Source: Cupriavidus sp. WKF15
GTDB taxonomy: Bacteria > Pseudomonadota > Gammaproteobacteria > Burkholderiales > Burkholderiaceae
Assembly (NCBI RefSeq): GCF_029278605.1
Contig: NZ_CP119573.1
Coordinates: 1,736,001 to 1,800,000, forward strand
Length of the DNA: 64,000 nt
Direction: 5' to 3'
Shown: positions 52,737 to 61,242 of the stretch, one piece after another
Layout: every line of letters starts with the position of its first letter
How positions within the stretch are numbered: the stretch's first letter is position 1
The notes under the pieces: model-generated
Told to the model about the DNA's origin: nothing
The model's input: only the letters and a program-made list of their open reading frames with translations
Database searches by the model: none
Program-made: the position numbers and the translations under genes

Positions 52737-53480
52737 ATGGACGCACACGTCGACCACATCCTGATCGTCGATGACGACCGTGAGATCCGCGAACTGGTCT
52801 CCGCCTATCTCACCAAGAACGGCCTGCGCACGACGGTCGCGCCGGACGGGCGGCATATGCGGGCGTTCCTGGATGCCAATACGGTGGACCTGATCGTGCT
52901 GGACGTGATGATGCCCGGCGACGACGGGCTGGTGCTGTGCCGCGAGCTGAGGGCGGGCAAGCACAAGGCTACGCCGATCCTGATGCTGACCGCCCGCGAC
53001 GACGAGACCGACCGCATCATCGGACTCGAAATGGGCGCCGACGACTACCTGGCCAAGCCGTTCGCGGCGCGCGAGCTGCTTGCGCGCATCAAGGCCGTGC
53101 TGCGCCGCACGCGGATGCTGCCGCCCAACCTGCAGATCACCGAGGCCGCGCAGGTGCTCGCGTTCGGCGACTGGCAGCTCGATACCACGGCGCGGCACCT
53201 GATCGACCAGGACGGCACCATCGTCGCGCTGAGCGGCGCGGAGTACCGCTTGCTGCGCGTATTCGTGGACCATCCCCAGCGCGTGCTGAACCGCGACCAG
53301 CTGCTCAACCTGACGCAGGGCCGCGAGGCCGAGATGTTCGAGCGCTCGATTGACCTGCTGGTCAGCCGCTTGCGCCAGCGCCTCAATGACGATGCGCGAG
53401 AACCCAAACACATCAAGACCGTGCGCAACGAGGGCTATGTGTTTTCCATGCCCGTCGAGATCCGGGAGGCACGCCAGTGA
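52737..53480 (+). CDS. OmpR-family response regulator
   Basis: The product is 247 residues from ATG 52737. Receiver domain: acidic pocket in ILIVDDDREI, phospho-acceptor Asp56 (LIVLDVMMPG), Thr85 and Lys107 (YLAKPF). The C-terminal winged helix contains LSGAEYRLLRVFVDHPQRVL and the final RNEGYVFSMPVE. It overlaps the kinase gene as GTGA. Divergent from dipZ across 206 bases, so dipZ is a likely target. Confidence 0.95.
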   Translation: MDAHVDHILIVDDDREIRELVSAYLTKNGLRTTVAPDGRHMRAFLDANTVDLIVLDVMMPGDDGLVLCRELRAGKHKATPILMLTARDDETDRIIGLEMGADDYLAKPFAARELLARIKAVLRRTRMLPPNLQITEAAQVLAFGDWQLDTTARHLIDQDGTIVALSGAEYRLLRVFVDHPQRVLNRDQLLNLTQGREAEMFERSIDLLVSRLRQRLNDDAREPKHIKTVRNEGYVFSMPVEIREARQ

Positions 53481-54784
53481 ACTTGACCGCGCGCCGCTGG
53501 ACCTGGCCCCGCACGATGGGGGCGCGGCTGTTCCTGATCCTGCTCGCCGGGCTGTTGGTTGCCCACGGCCTGTCGTTCGGCGTGCTGTTCTCGGAGCGCT
53601 ACATCTCCGCGCGCCAGGTGATGCTGGGCACGCTGGAAACCGACGTTTCCACCTCCATTGCCATCCTGGACCGGCTGCCGGCCGGCGAGCGGCCGCAATG
53701 GCTGCCACGCCTGAATCGCGGCAATTATCAATACATCCTGGGGACCGGCCTGCCTGGCGTGCCGGAGATGTCCCAGCGCGGCCAGGACATTGCCGACCGC
53801 ATCATGGAGGCGAGTGGAGGCCGCTTCGCGGTCCGGGTGGAGTCGATTCCAGGCGACGGCAAGCAATTGCAGGCGCACCTGACGCTCAGCGACGGCAGCC
53901 CGCTGACCATCGACGTGCATCCGCGCATGACGCCGATCGCGCAATGGCTGCCTTATGTGCTGCTGATCCAGCTGCTGCTGCTGGTGCTGTGCTGCTGGTA
54001 TGCGGTGCGGCTGTCGATCCGTCCGCTGGTGCAGCTGGCGGATGCCGCCGATGCGCTCGACCCGAACGCGAAGACGCCGCCACTCGACGAGAATGGCCCC
54101 ACCGAGCTGGCGCGCGCGGCGCGCGCGTTCAATGCCATGCGCGAGCGCATCGCGAGATTCGTGGAGGAACGCGTGCAGATTCTGGCGGCAATCTCCCACG
54201 ACCTCCAGACGCCGATCACGCGCATGAAGCTGCGCGCCGAGATGGCCGAGGAATCCGAGGAGAAGCGCAAGATGGTGAGCGACCTGGCGGAGATCGAGAC
54301 GCTGGTGCGCGAAGGGCTAGCGTATGCGCGTTCGGCTCATGGCGGCGGCGAGAAGGCGTCGCGGATCGATCTCGGGTCATTTGTCGAGAGCCTGGCGTAT
54401 GACTACCAGGACACCGGCAAGGCGGTCACGGTTCAGCAATGCGTCGGCTGCGCCATTGAAACCCGCCCGCAGGCGCTGCGCCGTATCCTGACCAACCTGA
54501 TCGATAACGCGATCAAGTTCGGCGGGGCAGCGGAACTGAATGTGCGCCGCGAGCAGGATGCCGTGGTCATTGAAGTGTTGGACCGCGGTGCGGGTATTCC
54601 GGAAGACAAGCTGGATGCCGTGCTGCAACCGTTTGTCCGGCTGGAGAATTCACGCAGCCGCGAGACTGGTGGTACGGGGCTGGGCCTGGCCATTGCTCAG
54701 CAGCTTGCGGTGGCAATTGGTGGCACGCTGCGGTTGCGTAATCGTGAAGGGGGTGGGTTGGCGGCGGAAGTGAGGTTGGGTTGA
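53477..54784 (+). CDS. Sensor histidine kinase (EnvZ/CpxA-like layout)
   Basis: The product is 435 residues from GTG 53477. Two membrane helices (about 15-35 and 158-178) flank a periplasmic sensor of about 120 residues. A HAMP segment follows, then the H box SHDLQTPITRMKLRAEM with the phosphorylatable His. The HATPase has the N box NLIDNAIKFGG, DRGAGIPED and GGTGLGLAIAQQL. It forms a pair with the upstream response regulator. Signal unknown; the neighbouring thiol-redox genes suggest envelope redox or copper-type stress (inference). Confidence 0.95.
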   Translation: MNLTARRWTWPRTMGARLFLILLAGLLVAHGLSFGVLFSERYISARQVMLGTLETDVSTSIAILDRLPAGERPQWLPRLNRGNYQYILGTGLPGVPEMSQRGQDIADRIMEASGGRFAVRVESIPGDGKQLQAHLTLSDGSPLTIDVHPRMTPIAQWLPYVLLIQLLLLVLCCWYAVRLSIRPLVQLADAADALDPNAKTPPLDENGPTELARAARAFNAMRERIARFVEERVQILAAISHDLQTPITRMKLRAEMAEESEEKRKMVSDLAEIETLVREGLAYARSAHGGGEKASRIDLGSFVESLAYDYQDTGKAVTVQQCVGCAIETRPQALRRILTNLIDNAIKFGGAAELNVRREQDAVVIEVLDRGAGIPEDKLDAVLQPFVRLENSRSRETGGTGLGLAIAQQLAVAIGGTLRLRNREGGGLAAEVRLG

Positions 54785-54853
54785 ATGGGGGCGACGGCAT
54801 AGCCGGCGGGGGGCTTTGTGGTGGTGACTGGCTCGTTGTGCTTGGCCGGCGTC

Positions 54854-54905
54854 GCTGTTTCGCCGGCGTAGCCGGCGAGTCACTTTTTGTCCGAGCGACA
54901 AAAAG
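54854..54905 (+). repeat. Extragenic palindromic repeat, copy A
   Basis: GCTGTTTCGCCGGCGTAGCC starts the element; it continues through GGCGAGTCACTTTTTGTC and ends GCGACAAAAAG. It has two stem-forming parts: GCCGGC palindromes and CTTTTTGTC/GACAAAAAG. Copy B is its reverse complement with few changes. Confidence 0.75.
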
Positions 54906-55231
54906 AGCGTCGCCTGGCGGCTGGCCATCAACGATGCGCTCCTTGTTTTCAAGCGGCTTTGGTCTCGCGATGCTTGGTTGCCCGGTCGGCCACCGGCATC
55001 AGGTCGCAGGCGCGGTGCTTCTCCCCATCGCCGTTTCAGTTTTCGGTTTTCTCACTGACCCGCGCGCAGCGCAGCCGTAGGCGTCCCACCGGTGGCGCGG
55101 TTAGGAGGGGCCACCAAGTAATCCGGGTTCGCTCATCTGACGTCTCTATCCTGATCATCTACGCGGCAGGCAGTCTGGCTATGCCCTGTACCGTCTTCAC
55201 CACCCGGGGCCGTTCGTCGACCACGAAAACG

Positions 55232-55293
55232 CGTTTTTGGTTACTTTTGTCGCGAGACAAAAGTGACTCGCCGGCTACGCCGGCGAAACAGCC
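55232..55293 (-). repeat. Extragenic palindromic repeat, copy B (inverted)
   Basis: CGTTTTTGGTTACTTTTGTC, then GCGAGACAAAAGT and a GCCGGCTACGCCGGCGAAAC block ending in AGCC. The segment ACTTTTGTC/GACAAAAGT is a perfect 9-base stem with loop GCGA. It is nearly the reverse complement of copy A. Confidence 0.75.
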
Positions 55294-55491
55294 ACGCCTG
55301 CCACGAGCCAAAGCCCATTCCCGGCGATGAACCCTTTGTATGTCTCTGTATCACCCCCGCGCGCCGATACGTAAGCACGCGCACCGGGCCCCAATGCAAT
55401 AAGGCCGCGATACACGAGTCGACTTAAATGCAGCTGTGGCAGCGCGATGGACGCGCCTGCCACATCCATTGCCCAACGACTAGCCCCTATC

Positions 55492-56088
55492 ATGCGCACC
55501 TTCATTCGCGCCGCCGTGGCGGCAGCTATCCTTATCGCCATCTATGCCTTCAGCGCCGGGTTCAGTGCCTCTGCCGGCCCGGCAGTCGCCGACCAGGGCA
55601 AGGCACCTGAGTTCACCGGCATCGACCACTGGCTCAATTCGCCCCCGCTTTCGATGCGCGAACTGCGCGGCAAGGTCGTGCTGGTCGACTTCTGGACCTA
55701 CTCGTGCATCAACTGCATCCATACGCTGCCCCACGTGAAGCAGTGGCACGAGAAGTACAAGGACCAGGGACTGGTCGTGGTCGGCGTGCACACGCCGGAG
55801 TTCGCGTTCGAGAAATCGACCGCCAATGTGCAGGAGGCCATCAAGCGCTTTGGCATCCGCTATCCGGTCGCGCAGGACAACGCGTATGCCACGTGGTCGG
55901 CATTCCACAACCAGTATTGGCCGGCCACCTACCTGATCGATGCGCAAGGCCGCATCGTCTACCACCACTACGGCGAAGGGAACTATGCCGAAACCGAGGC
56001 GGCCATCCAGAAGCTGCTGGCGCAGCGCGTGACGCCCGAGGATGCAAAGTCGAAATCGGTCGTTGGGCCGGGCGCCGATCGTTCATAG
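55492..56088 (+). CDS. TlpA-like periplasmic thioredoxin-family protein, paralogue of the DipZ domain
   Basis: The product is 198 residues from ATG 55492. A hydrophobic N-terminal segment (about 5-23) exports or anchors it. Active site Cys72-Ile-Asn-Cys75 lies in FWTYSCINCIHTLP. Long stretches match the DipZ thioredoxin domain at 51.3-51.7 kb: KYKDQGL, VVGVHTPEFAFEKS, AFHN-YWPA and the GEGNY segment. It probably arose by duplication or is a split version of DipZ that takes electrons from the same CcdA domain. Confidence 0.92.
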   Translation: MRTFIRAAVAAAILIAIYAFSAGFSASAGPAVADQGKAPEFTGIDHWLNSPPLSMRELRGKVVLVDFWTYSCINCIHTLPHVKQWHEKYKDQGLVVVGVHTPEFAFEKSTANVQEAIKRFGIRYPVAQDNAYATWSAFHNQYWPATYLIDAQGRIVYHHYGEGNYAETEAAIQKLLAQRVTPEDAKSKSVVGPGADRS

Positions 56089-56139
56089 ACTTTAGGCAGG
56101 GCCGGCGGATTGGCCGTCCGGCCGTTGCAAGGAGTCTCC

Positions 56140-56274
56140 ATGGCGGATCTGCTCGACTGGATGACCGCGATCGGCGCGGCCGTGGTCGTGTATGCGGCCC
56201 TGCGCTATCCGATCTACCCACCTGGCTTCTACGACGACGAGCCTGTCCGGTCGAAGGCGCGGCAATCCCATTAG
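56140..56274 (+). CDS. Small 44-residue single-span membrane protein
   Basis: ATG 56140 has GGAG five bases ahead and the frame closes at TAG 56274. The product begins MADLLDWMTAIGAAVVVYAA, one hydrophobic helix, and then YPIYPPGFYDDEP and a basic end. It lies 51 bases after the thioredoxin gene in the same direction, so it may be co-transcribed. Good ribosome binding site and credible helix support it; no homologue known to me. Confidence 0.55.
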   Translation: MADLLDWMTAIGAAVVVYAALRYPIYPPGFYDDEPVRSKARQSH

Positions 56275-56394
56275 CGTTTTGCGCGGGATTTTCCTGATAT
56301 CCGGGAAAGTGATTGCCGGATCATGCTGCTAATCAAGCAGGTCAATGGCGGCTAAGCTACAGTCCATTCTCCCTTCGCTCTCCGGACTGTGACC

Positions 56395-57411
56395 ATGAAA
56401 GCCATCGGCCTGACCCGCTACCTGCCCATCTCCGATCCTGCCTCGCTGGTCGACATCGAGATCGAAATCCCCGCCGCGGCGGGCCATGACCTGCTGGTTA
56501 AGGTCGAGGCTATTGCCGTCAATCCGGTCGACACCAAGGTGCGCGCGCCCAAGCCGCAGGTGGAAGCGAATCCGCGCGTACTGGGCTGGGACGCGGCCGG
56601 GACGGTCGTCGCCGTGGGGCCGGATGTCACATTGTTCAAGGTGGGCGACCCGGTCTACTACGCGGGCAGCATCACGCGCCCCGGCGCCAACGCGGAATTC
56701 CATCTCGTGGACGAGCGCATTGCCGGCCACAAGCCGGCTTCGCTGGATTTCGCGCAGGCCGCAGCCTTGCCGCTGACGGCCATCACGGCGTGGGAAGCGC
56801 TGTTCGACCGGCTCGGCGTGTCGCCCAAGGGAGATGACGCGGGCAAGTCCGTGCTGATCATCGGCGGCGCGGGTGGCGTGGGCTCCATCGGCATCCAGCT
56901 GGCCAAGACACTGGCGGGCCTGACGGTGATCGCCACGGCGGCGCGGCCAGCCTCGCAGGCATGGTGCCGGCGACTGGGCGCCGACCATACCGTGGATCAT
57001 CGCGGCGACATGGCGGCGCAACTGAAGGCGCTGGGGTTTGCGCAGGTGGACTACATCCTGTGCTTCAACGATACCGACGGCCACTTCCCGGCCATGGCGG
57101 ACCTGATCGCGCCGCAAGGCAAGATCTGCACGATCGTAGAGAACGCGGCGCCGCTGCCGGTCGAACGGCTCAAGAGCAAGAGCGCGGCGCTGATCTGGGA
57201 GTTCATGTTCACGCGCGCCATGTTCGGCACGCCCGACATGATCGCGCAGCACCGGCTGCTCAATGAGGTGGCGCGGCTGGTGGATGCCGGGCGGCTCCAG
57301 ACCACGGTCGGCGAGAACCTCGGTACGATCAACGCGGCCAACCTGCGCCGCGCCCACGCCATGCTTGAAGGCGGGCAGACCATCGGCAAGCTTGTGCTGG
57401 AAGGATTCTGA
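56395..57411 (+). CDS. Zinc-type alcohol dehydrogenase / quinone oxidoreductase family protein
   Basis: The product is 338 residues from ATG 56395 (GTG 56389 is also possible). Medium-chain dehydrogenase fold: GroES-like N-terminal part with VEAIAVNPVDTKVRAP and LGWDAAGTVVAVGPDV. The Rossmann domain has IIGGAGGVGSIGIQLAKTL (NADPH-type AxxGxxG-like). Cys/His zinc ligands are absent, so this is the zinc-independent quinone-oxidoreductase branch despite the usual database name. Substrate unknown. A strong terminator follows. Confidence 0.92.
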   Translation: MKAIGLTRYLPISDPASLVDIEIEIPAAAGHDLLVKVEAIAVNPVDTKVRAPKPQVEANPRVLGWDAAGTVVAVGPDVTLFKVGDPVYYAGSITRPGANAEFHLVDERIAGHKPASLDFAQAAALPLTAITAWEALFDRLGVSPKGDDAGKSVLIIGGAGGVGSIGIQLAKTLAGLTVIATAARPASQAWCRRLGADHTVDHRGDMAAQLKALGFAQVDYILCFNDTDGHFPAMADLIAPQGKICTIVENAAPLPVERLKSKSAALIWEFMFTRAMFGTPDMIAQHRLLNEVARLVDAGRLQTTVGENLGTINAANLRRAHAMLEGGQTIGKLVLEGF

Positions 57412-57441
57412 GTCCGGCCGGCACGCAAGCTTCCGCCAGCA

Positions 57442-57480
57442 GAAAGCGCCTGCCGCACGCAAGTGCCGGCAGGCGCTTTC
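57442..57480. terminator. Bidirectional terminator between dehydrogenase and GYD genes
   Basis: GAAAGCGCCTGCCG / CGGCAGGCGCTTTC, a perfect 14-base stem with an 11-base loop, followed by CGTTTG. A-rich and T-rich ends on both sides fit the convergent genes. Confidence 0.85.
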
Positions 57481-57503
57481 CGTTTGATGCCTGCATCCGC
57501 GTA

Positions 57504-57797
57504 TCAGCGAACCTTGCCGAGAATGCCCTGCATCTCGTCGGCATTGAATGCGCGCAGCGTTTGCGTGCGCACATTGCCCTGCGCGCCGATCGTCATGCCG
57601 AAGGCGGTCATCGCCGCCTCATCCGATGCTTCCGCTACCAGCACTACGTCATAGGCGCCGAGCGTCCAGTAGATGTCCTTCACCTGCACGCCGAACTGCG
57701 TTCCCATTTCGCGCACCGCGGCGGCGCGCTTGGTGGTGTCCTTCACGGTACGGATGCCCTGGTCGGTGAAGGTTGCCAGTACGAGATATCGGATCAT
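57504..57797 (-). CDS. GYD domain-containing protein
   Basis: The product is 97 residues from ATG 57797 with GGAGAA upstream. The small ferredoxin-like GYD fold is clear: MIRYLVLATFTDQGIRTVKD, then IYWTLGAYDVVLVAEASDEA and the closing TLRAFNADEM. The family name motif is GxYD (here GAYD). Members are of unknown role and may bind small effectors. It is monocistronic between a terminator and a non-coding stretch. Confidence 0.92.
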   Translation of the reverse strand: MIRYLVLATFTDQGIRTVKDTTKRAAAVREMGTQFGVQVKDIYWTLGAYDVVLVAEASDEAAMTAFGMTIGAQGNVRTQTLRAFNADEMQGILGKVR

Positions 57798-58086
57798 GTT
57801 GATTCTCCGGCAAGATGGATCGGCACTGTCCGCGCGGCTGGCGCGGACGGTGGTTCAGGGCTTCGGGGCATTGCGCGCGCGGCCCGGCTATCGGAGCCGG
57901 AACCGTGGTCGCGGGAGGCGGGGTGGCGAAGCACTCGCGCTTCCGGAACAAGGCGCCCTTGCATCTGAGCAAACCTGCGTTCACGCAAGTTGCGCGCCAT
58001 TCGCCGCGCAAGGCGGCTTTCCGGCATTCCGGAGTGGCGCAGGGCACGGCCGGTGGCTCGCGCCGTTGCAAAGGCGATACGGCGGG

Positions 58087-58599
58087 TCAGTCGCTTTCAG
58101 TATCCGCCGCGCCGGTATCCAGGGCCTGCATATTGTCCAGCAGCTTGAGCAGGTAATGCAGCGTGTGCGTCAGGTCGTTCGTGGAGAAGCCGTCCAGCGC
58201 GCGCTCGTAGTAGTCGCGGATCTTCGGCTGAGCCTGGTGCAGCCACACCTGCCGTCCCGTTTCGCTCATCCGCACCAGTCTTGAGCGGCGGTCCCGTCCG
58301 TCCGGCGCCAGACTCACGTGGCCATCCCGTTCCATGCGGCTGACCAGTCCCGACAGGTTCTGGCGGCTCACCATCAGGTAGCGCGCCAGGTCTCCCACGC
58401 TCATGCCATTGCCGGCCTCCGGCCGCGACAGGGCGCCCAGGACGGCCCATTGCTGGGTGGTCAGCCCTTCGGCTTCCACGGCGCGCGATCCGGTCTTGTG
58501 CAACATGTTTGCGCATTGATAGAGGCGAAAGAACAGCCGGTTGGCTAGTTCCATCCGTACGTCTGGGGAGATCTTGTCGCCAAATTCCGGGCTAACCAT
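58087..58599 (-). CDS. MarR family transcriptional regulator
   Basis: The product is 170 residues from ATG 58599; an upstream ATG would add 20 unconserved residues. Winged-helix core: TTQQWAVLGALSRPEAG, VGDLARYLMVSRQNLSGLVS (recognition helix), RMERDGHV and the wing DGRDRRSRLVRM. It faces the dehydrogenase remnant at 58.66 kb, which was probably its original target. No GYD coupling: 289 bases separate the two. Confidence 0.92.
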   Translation of the reverse strand: MVSPEFGDKISPDVRMELANRLFFRLYQCANMLHKTGSRAVEAEGLTTQQWAVLGALSRPEAGNGMSVGDLARYLMVSRQNLSGLVSRMERDGHVSLAPDGRDRRSRLVRMSETGRQVWLHQAQPKIRDYYERALDGFSTNDLTHTLHYLLKLLDNMQALDTGAADTESD

Positions 58600-58657
58600 T
58601 TTCCTGATTCGGTAGTGACGCGTGATGCGATGGCGGCACGATAGCACCGGAGACCTC

Positions 58658-58791
58658 ATGGGAGAAGGCTCAGCAAGGACTCAAGGGCGAGATGACCATC
58701 GTGACCGGGTGGCGGCGGTATCGGCGGCGCAACGTATTTGCGCTTTGCGCGTGCGGGCGCAACAGTGGTCGTGCTGGATCTCAGAACCTAG
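58658..58791 (+). pseudogene. Decayed N-terminus of a short-chain dehydrogenase/reductase
   Basis: Reading across two frameshifts gives M-EKAQQGLKGEMTIVTG, then GGGGIGGATYLRFARAGATV and VVLDLRT before a TAG. This is the classic first beta-alpha-beta unit of an SDR with the TGxxxGIG NAD(P) motif. One extra G follows the ATG (ATGGGAGAAG) and the frame changes again within GACCGGGTGGCGG. Only about 44 codons remain. The remnant is divergent from the MarR gene. Confidence 0.75.
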
Positions 58792-58853
58792 GCGGCAGGC
58801 GGCTGAAGGTAAATTAAGCAATTAACTGACAGTCGACCCAACCCTCCCAGAGA

Positions 58854-58882
58854 AGCGGGGCGACGCTTTGCGTCGTCCCGCT
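58854..58882 (-). terminator. Hairpin after the DUF2917 gene
   Basis: AGCGGGGCGACGC pairs with GCGTCGTCCCGCT (one G-U) around a TTT loop. It lies nine bases after the DUF2917 stop and ends the TetR/hydrolase transcript. Confidence 0.65.
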
Positions 58883-58890
58883 ACCAGGCG

Positions 58891-59214
58891 TTAACCGCCA
58901 GTCCGCAAAGGATGGGCCAGCCCCAGCAGGCGCCTGAGCCGGCCGGGCCAGCCACTTGCGGCAGAGCCGCCCGAACGGCAGCGTGTCACGCGCAGGGTGG
59001 CCGGGGTGACAGCATAGAGTTCCACGCGGCTGGCTTCGGGCAGCGTAAAACTCTCGCTGACGGCCAGCGAGGTGTCTTTCGGATCGCCGTCGCGGATCAG
59101 CCAAAGCTCGCCTTCGGTGCAGCGCACCGCGACGCGTTCGCCCGGGTCCGCCACCACGCGCAGCGAGGCGCGAGCGGGCAGGGTGGCTGTCATGTCGTTG
59201 CTGACGAGGAACAT
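58891..59214 (-). CDS. DUF2917 domain-containing protein
   Basis: The product is 107 residues from ATG 59214 with GGAGAA upstream. The DUF2917 pattern is a small beta-sandwich resembling a cupin half: ASLRVVADPGERVAVRCTEG, then ELWLIRDGDPKDTSLAVSES and ELYAVTPATLRV. The C-terminus is basic. It follows the hydrolase gene by 16 bases in one operon. Role unknown. Confidence 0.85.
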   Translation of the reverse strand: MFLVSNDMTATLPARASLRVVADPGERVAVRCTEGELWLIRDGDPKDTSLAVSESFTLPEASRVELYAVTPATLRVTRCRSGGSAASGWPGRLRRLLGLAHPLRTGG

Positions 59215-59230
59215 ATCGGTTCTCCCACTT

Positions 59231-60199
59231 TCACTGCAAAGCCAGGTCCGGCGGCGCCAGTCCCGGCAAAGGCTGTTCGGCCGCCGGCCGGATGAAGCCG
59301 GTGATGCGGGCGATGACGCTGGCGTCCTGCAGGATGCGCCGGTGACCCAGGCCTTCGGTCGTTACCAGTTGCGACTGCGGCCATGCGCCGGCGATGGCGG
59401 CGCCATCCTCCCAGCGCACCTCGCGGTCGTGCCGGTCATGGACGATCAGGGTTGGAGGTACGGGGCGCGTGCGGCCCACCTCCGGCACGTTGAAGGCGGA
59501 CCAGGGCATGCCCAGCCATTGCTCGCTGTCGCGCTGCATGCGCGCAAGCACGCGCGGACCGATGCCCAGCTGCCAGGCCATGGTTGCGCAGGCGGCGTGC
59601 ATGTCGGCCGGCGGGCCCACCATGACGGCAGCGCGCACGGGCAGGCCTTCGCGAATGGCGAGCGCTGCCGCGGCACTGCCCAGCGAGTGCGACACCACGG
59701 CGTGCACGGGACCAGCGTGCCAAGCCGCCGCCAGCAGCGAGCGCGACATCTCGAGCACGGAGGTCTGGGCGCTGCCTCGCACTCCGGCATCCGAGGCGCC
59801 ATGCGACAGCGCATCGAATGCCACCACGCGCATGCCGGCTGCCAGCAGCCCGTCGATCAGCGCATGCCACTGCCCCGCATGACCGCCCCAGCCGTGGGCC
59901 AGCAGCACGACAGGGCCCTTGTTGCCCCAGCGGTAGACGCGCACGCGCCGGCTGGGGCCGTGGCCAACAACCAGCGCCCAGTCGGCGCGCGCGCGCTCGA
60001 TCACGCGCAGCGCGGCGCCGTTCGGAATCGCATGCCGCGGGCCAAACCACAGCCTTTCCAGCGCCCGCGCGGTGCCCGCCGGGTTGAGCAGGCTGCCGAC
60101 CTGCCAGCGCAGGCGCGTCAGGGCGCCCGTTGTCCCCTGGTCCGGAGCCGCTAGCTTCGCGGCGGGGCCTGGGGCGATGGATGAAAGTCCTTGCCTCAC
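59231..60199 (-). CDS. Alpha/beta hydrolase
   Basis: The product is 322 residues with GTG 60199 as start. A GGAGGTG ribosome binding site lies six bases upstream and would be inside the coding part for the longer TTG start at 60214. Fold markers: VVLLAHGWGGHAGQW (oxyanion), nucleophile elbow SHSLGS, LIVHDRHDREV with the acid Asp, and a late GLGHRRIL His. The first residue of the elbow is Ser in place of Gly. It sits downstream of TetR and a TetR-like operator. Substrate unknown. Confidence 0.9.
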   Translation of the reverse strand: MRQGLSSIAPGPAAKLAAPDQGTTGALTRLRWQVGSLLNPAGTARALERLWFGPRHAIPNGAALRVIERARADWALVVGHGPSRRVRVYRWGNKGPVVLLAHGWGGHAGQWHALIDGLLAAGMRVVAFDALSHGASDAGVRGSAQTSVLEMSRSLLAAAWHAGPVHAVVSHSLGSAAAALAIREGLPVRAAVMVGPPADMHAACATMAWQLGIGPRVLARMQRDSEQWLGMPWSAFNVPEVGRTRPVPPTLIVHDRHDREVRWEDGAAIAGAWPQSQLVTTEGLGHRRILQDASVIARITGFIRPAAEQPLPGLAPPDLALQ

Positions 60200-60274
60200 A
60201 ACAAACACCTCCAACTGATTTGGCGCGCGATCCGTCTGGCTGAGGCAGTCGGGCTGTCTGCGCTTCTATTAGGA

Positions 60275-60286
60275 ACGACCAGTCGT
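60275..60286. promoter_or_regulatory. TetR-type operator upstream of the hydrolase
   Basis: ACGAC-CA-GTCGT lies between the TetR stop and the hydrolase start. Its half-sites match the palindrome in front of the TetR gene, so the same repressor probably binds both. Confidence 0.55.
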
Positions 60287-60336
60287 GCTTTTTTTGGTAA
60301 AAATCAGGCCGTCATCCTGAATCCCTCGCGGTTGCG

Positions 60337-60945
60337 TCAGCCTGCCGTGGACGTGCGCTGGCGAGCGCGCTCAAGCAGGCCGGCAAATGCCCGTCGCGCC
60401 ATCGCTTCGGCGTCGGCGCGGCCGAGCAGCTTGAACGATTGCTGGAAGGACATGCCGATGCCCACCATCTCGAATGCGAACTGGCGCGCATCGACGTCCG
60501 CGGCAAACTGGCCTTCCTCGATGCCGTCTGTCACCACACGGGCGATGGTGCTGTGCCAGTCCTTCAGCGACTGCACCACCTGCTCGCGGATCGCGCCGGG
60601 TTTGTCGCGGTATTCCTGCCCAAGCGCCATGAAAAGGCAGCGTCCCTGGGTCACGGTACCGCCCAGCCATTCCAGGTAGCCTTCGAACAGCGCCTCCAGC
60701 CGTGGCACGCCACGCGGCTGCCGCATGGCGGGACGTGCAACAACCGCGGCGAAGCGTTCCGTGGCCAGTTCCAGCACGGCCTGCTGCAGCGCCTCCTTCG
60801 ACTTGAAGTGGGCGTACAGCCCGCTCTTGGACATATTCGTGTCCGCCGCCAGGCTCGCCAGCGACAGTTGTTCGAATCCGACCCGGGCGGCTGTGTCGAG
60901 CGCCTGCTCGATGATGGCGTTGCGCGTGAGTTGGCCTTTTTGCAT
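60337..60945 (-). CDS. TetR family transcriptional repressor
   Basis: The product is 202 residues from ATG 60945. N-terminal HTH: TRNAIIEQALDTAARVGFEQ and LAADTNMSKSGLYAHFKSKE (residues about 6-50). The C-terminal ligand domain ends in a TetR_C-like block (ADVDARQFAFEMVGIGMSFQ). It is the first gene of a leftward operon with the hydrolase and DUF2917 genes. A perfect 10-base palindrome lies 17 bases before its start, which indicates autorepression. Confidence 0.93.
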   Translation of the reverse strand: MQKGQLTRNAIIEQALDTAARVGFEQLSLASLAADTNMSKSGLYAHFKSKEALQQAVLELATERFAAVVARPAMRQPRGVPRLEALFEGYLEWLGGTVTQGRCLFMALGQEYRDKPGAIREQVVQSLKDWHSTIARVVTDGIEEGQFAADVDARQFAFEMVGIGMSFQQSFKLLGRADAEAMARRAFAGLLERARQRTSTAG

Positions 60946-60961
60946 GGAATGCAGAATAGCA

Positions 60962-60971
60962 CGACCGGTCG
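60962..60971. promoter_or_regulatory. TetR autoregulatory operator
   Basis: CGACCGGTCG, a perfect 10-base palindrome within ACGACCGGTCGGT, just upstream of the TetR ATG. Related to the site at 60275-60286. Confidence 0.6.
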
Positions 60972-61242
60972 GTTTGTCAAAGAGCGACTCCTGCTGAAGC
61001 AGGAGTGAAATCATGCCGTGTGCCTTTCACGTCAACGCAATCGGTACATTGTCGTTAGTGTCAGGGCGGTGCGACGATGCAGTGCAGTATCCGGCCCATA
61101 GACAGCCGGCTTTGGTCCCGGAAAATCTCGTTGCAAGAAATCTGCACAAAGTGTTTCGACGGCTACATACGGAATGCTTTGCGTGCTCTATACTCGAATG
61201 CACGTCCGCGCACTTTTTTTTCACTGGTGACTGGAGACCGAC

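Larger units (their letters stand above)
54785..55491. other. Repeat-rich non-coding stretch
   Basis: These 707 bases between the kinase gene and the thioredoxin gene hold no gene I trust. Two copies of an extragenic palindromic element lie in opposite orientation near each end of a 326-base spacer and are listed separately. The spacer is less compositionally biased than coding DNA and has stops in all frames. Confidence 0.6.

Noticed and set aside
55275..55541. 88-codon minus-strand ORF near the thioredoxin gene
   Set aside because: It overlaps repeat copy B and the 5' end of the thioredoxin gene, and no domain is recognisable.
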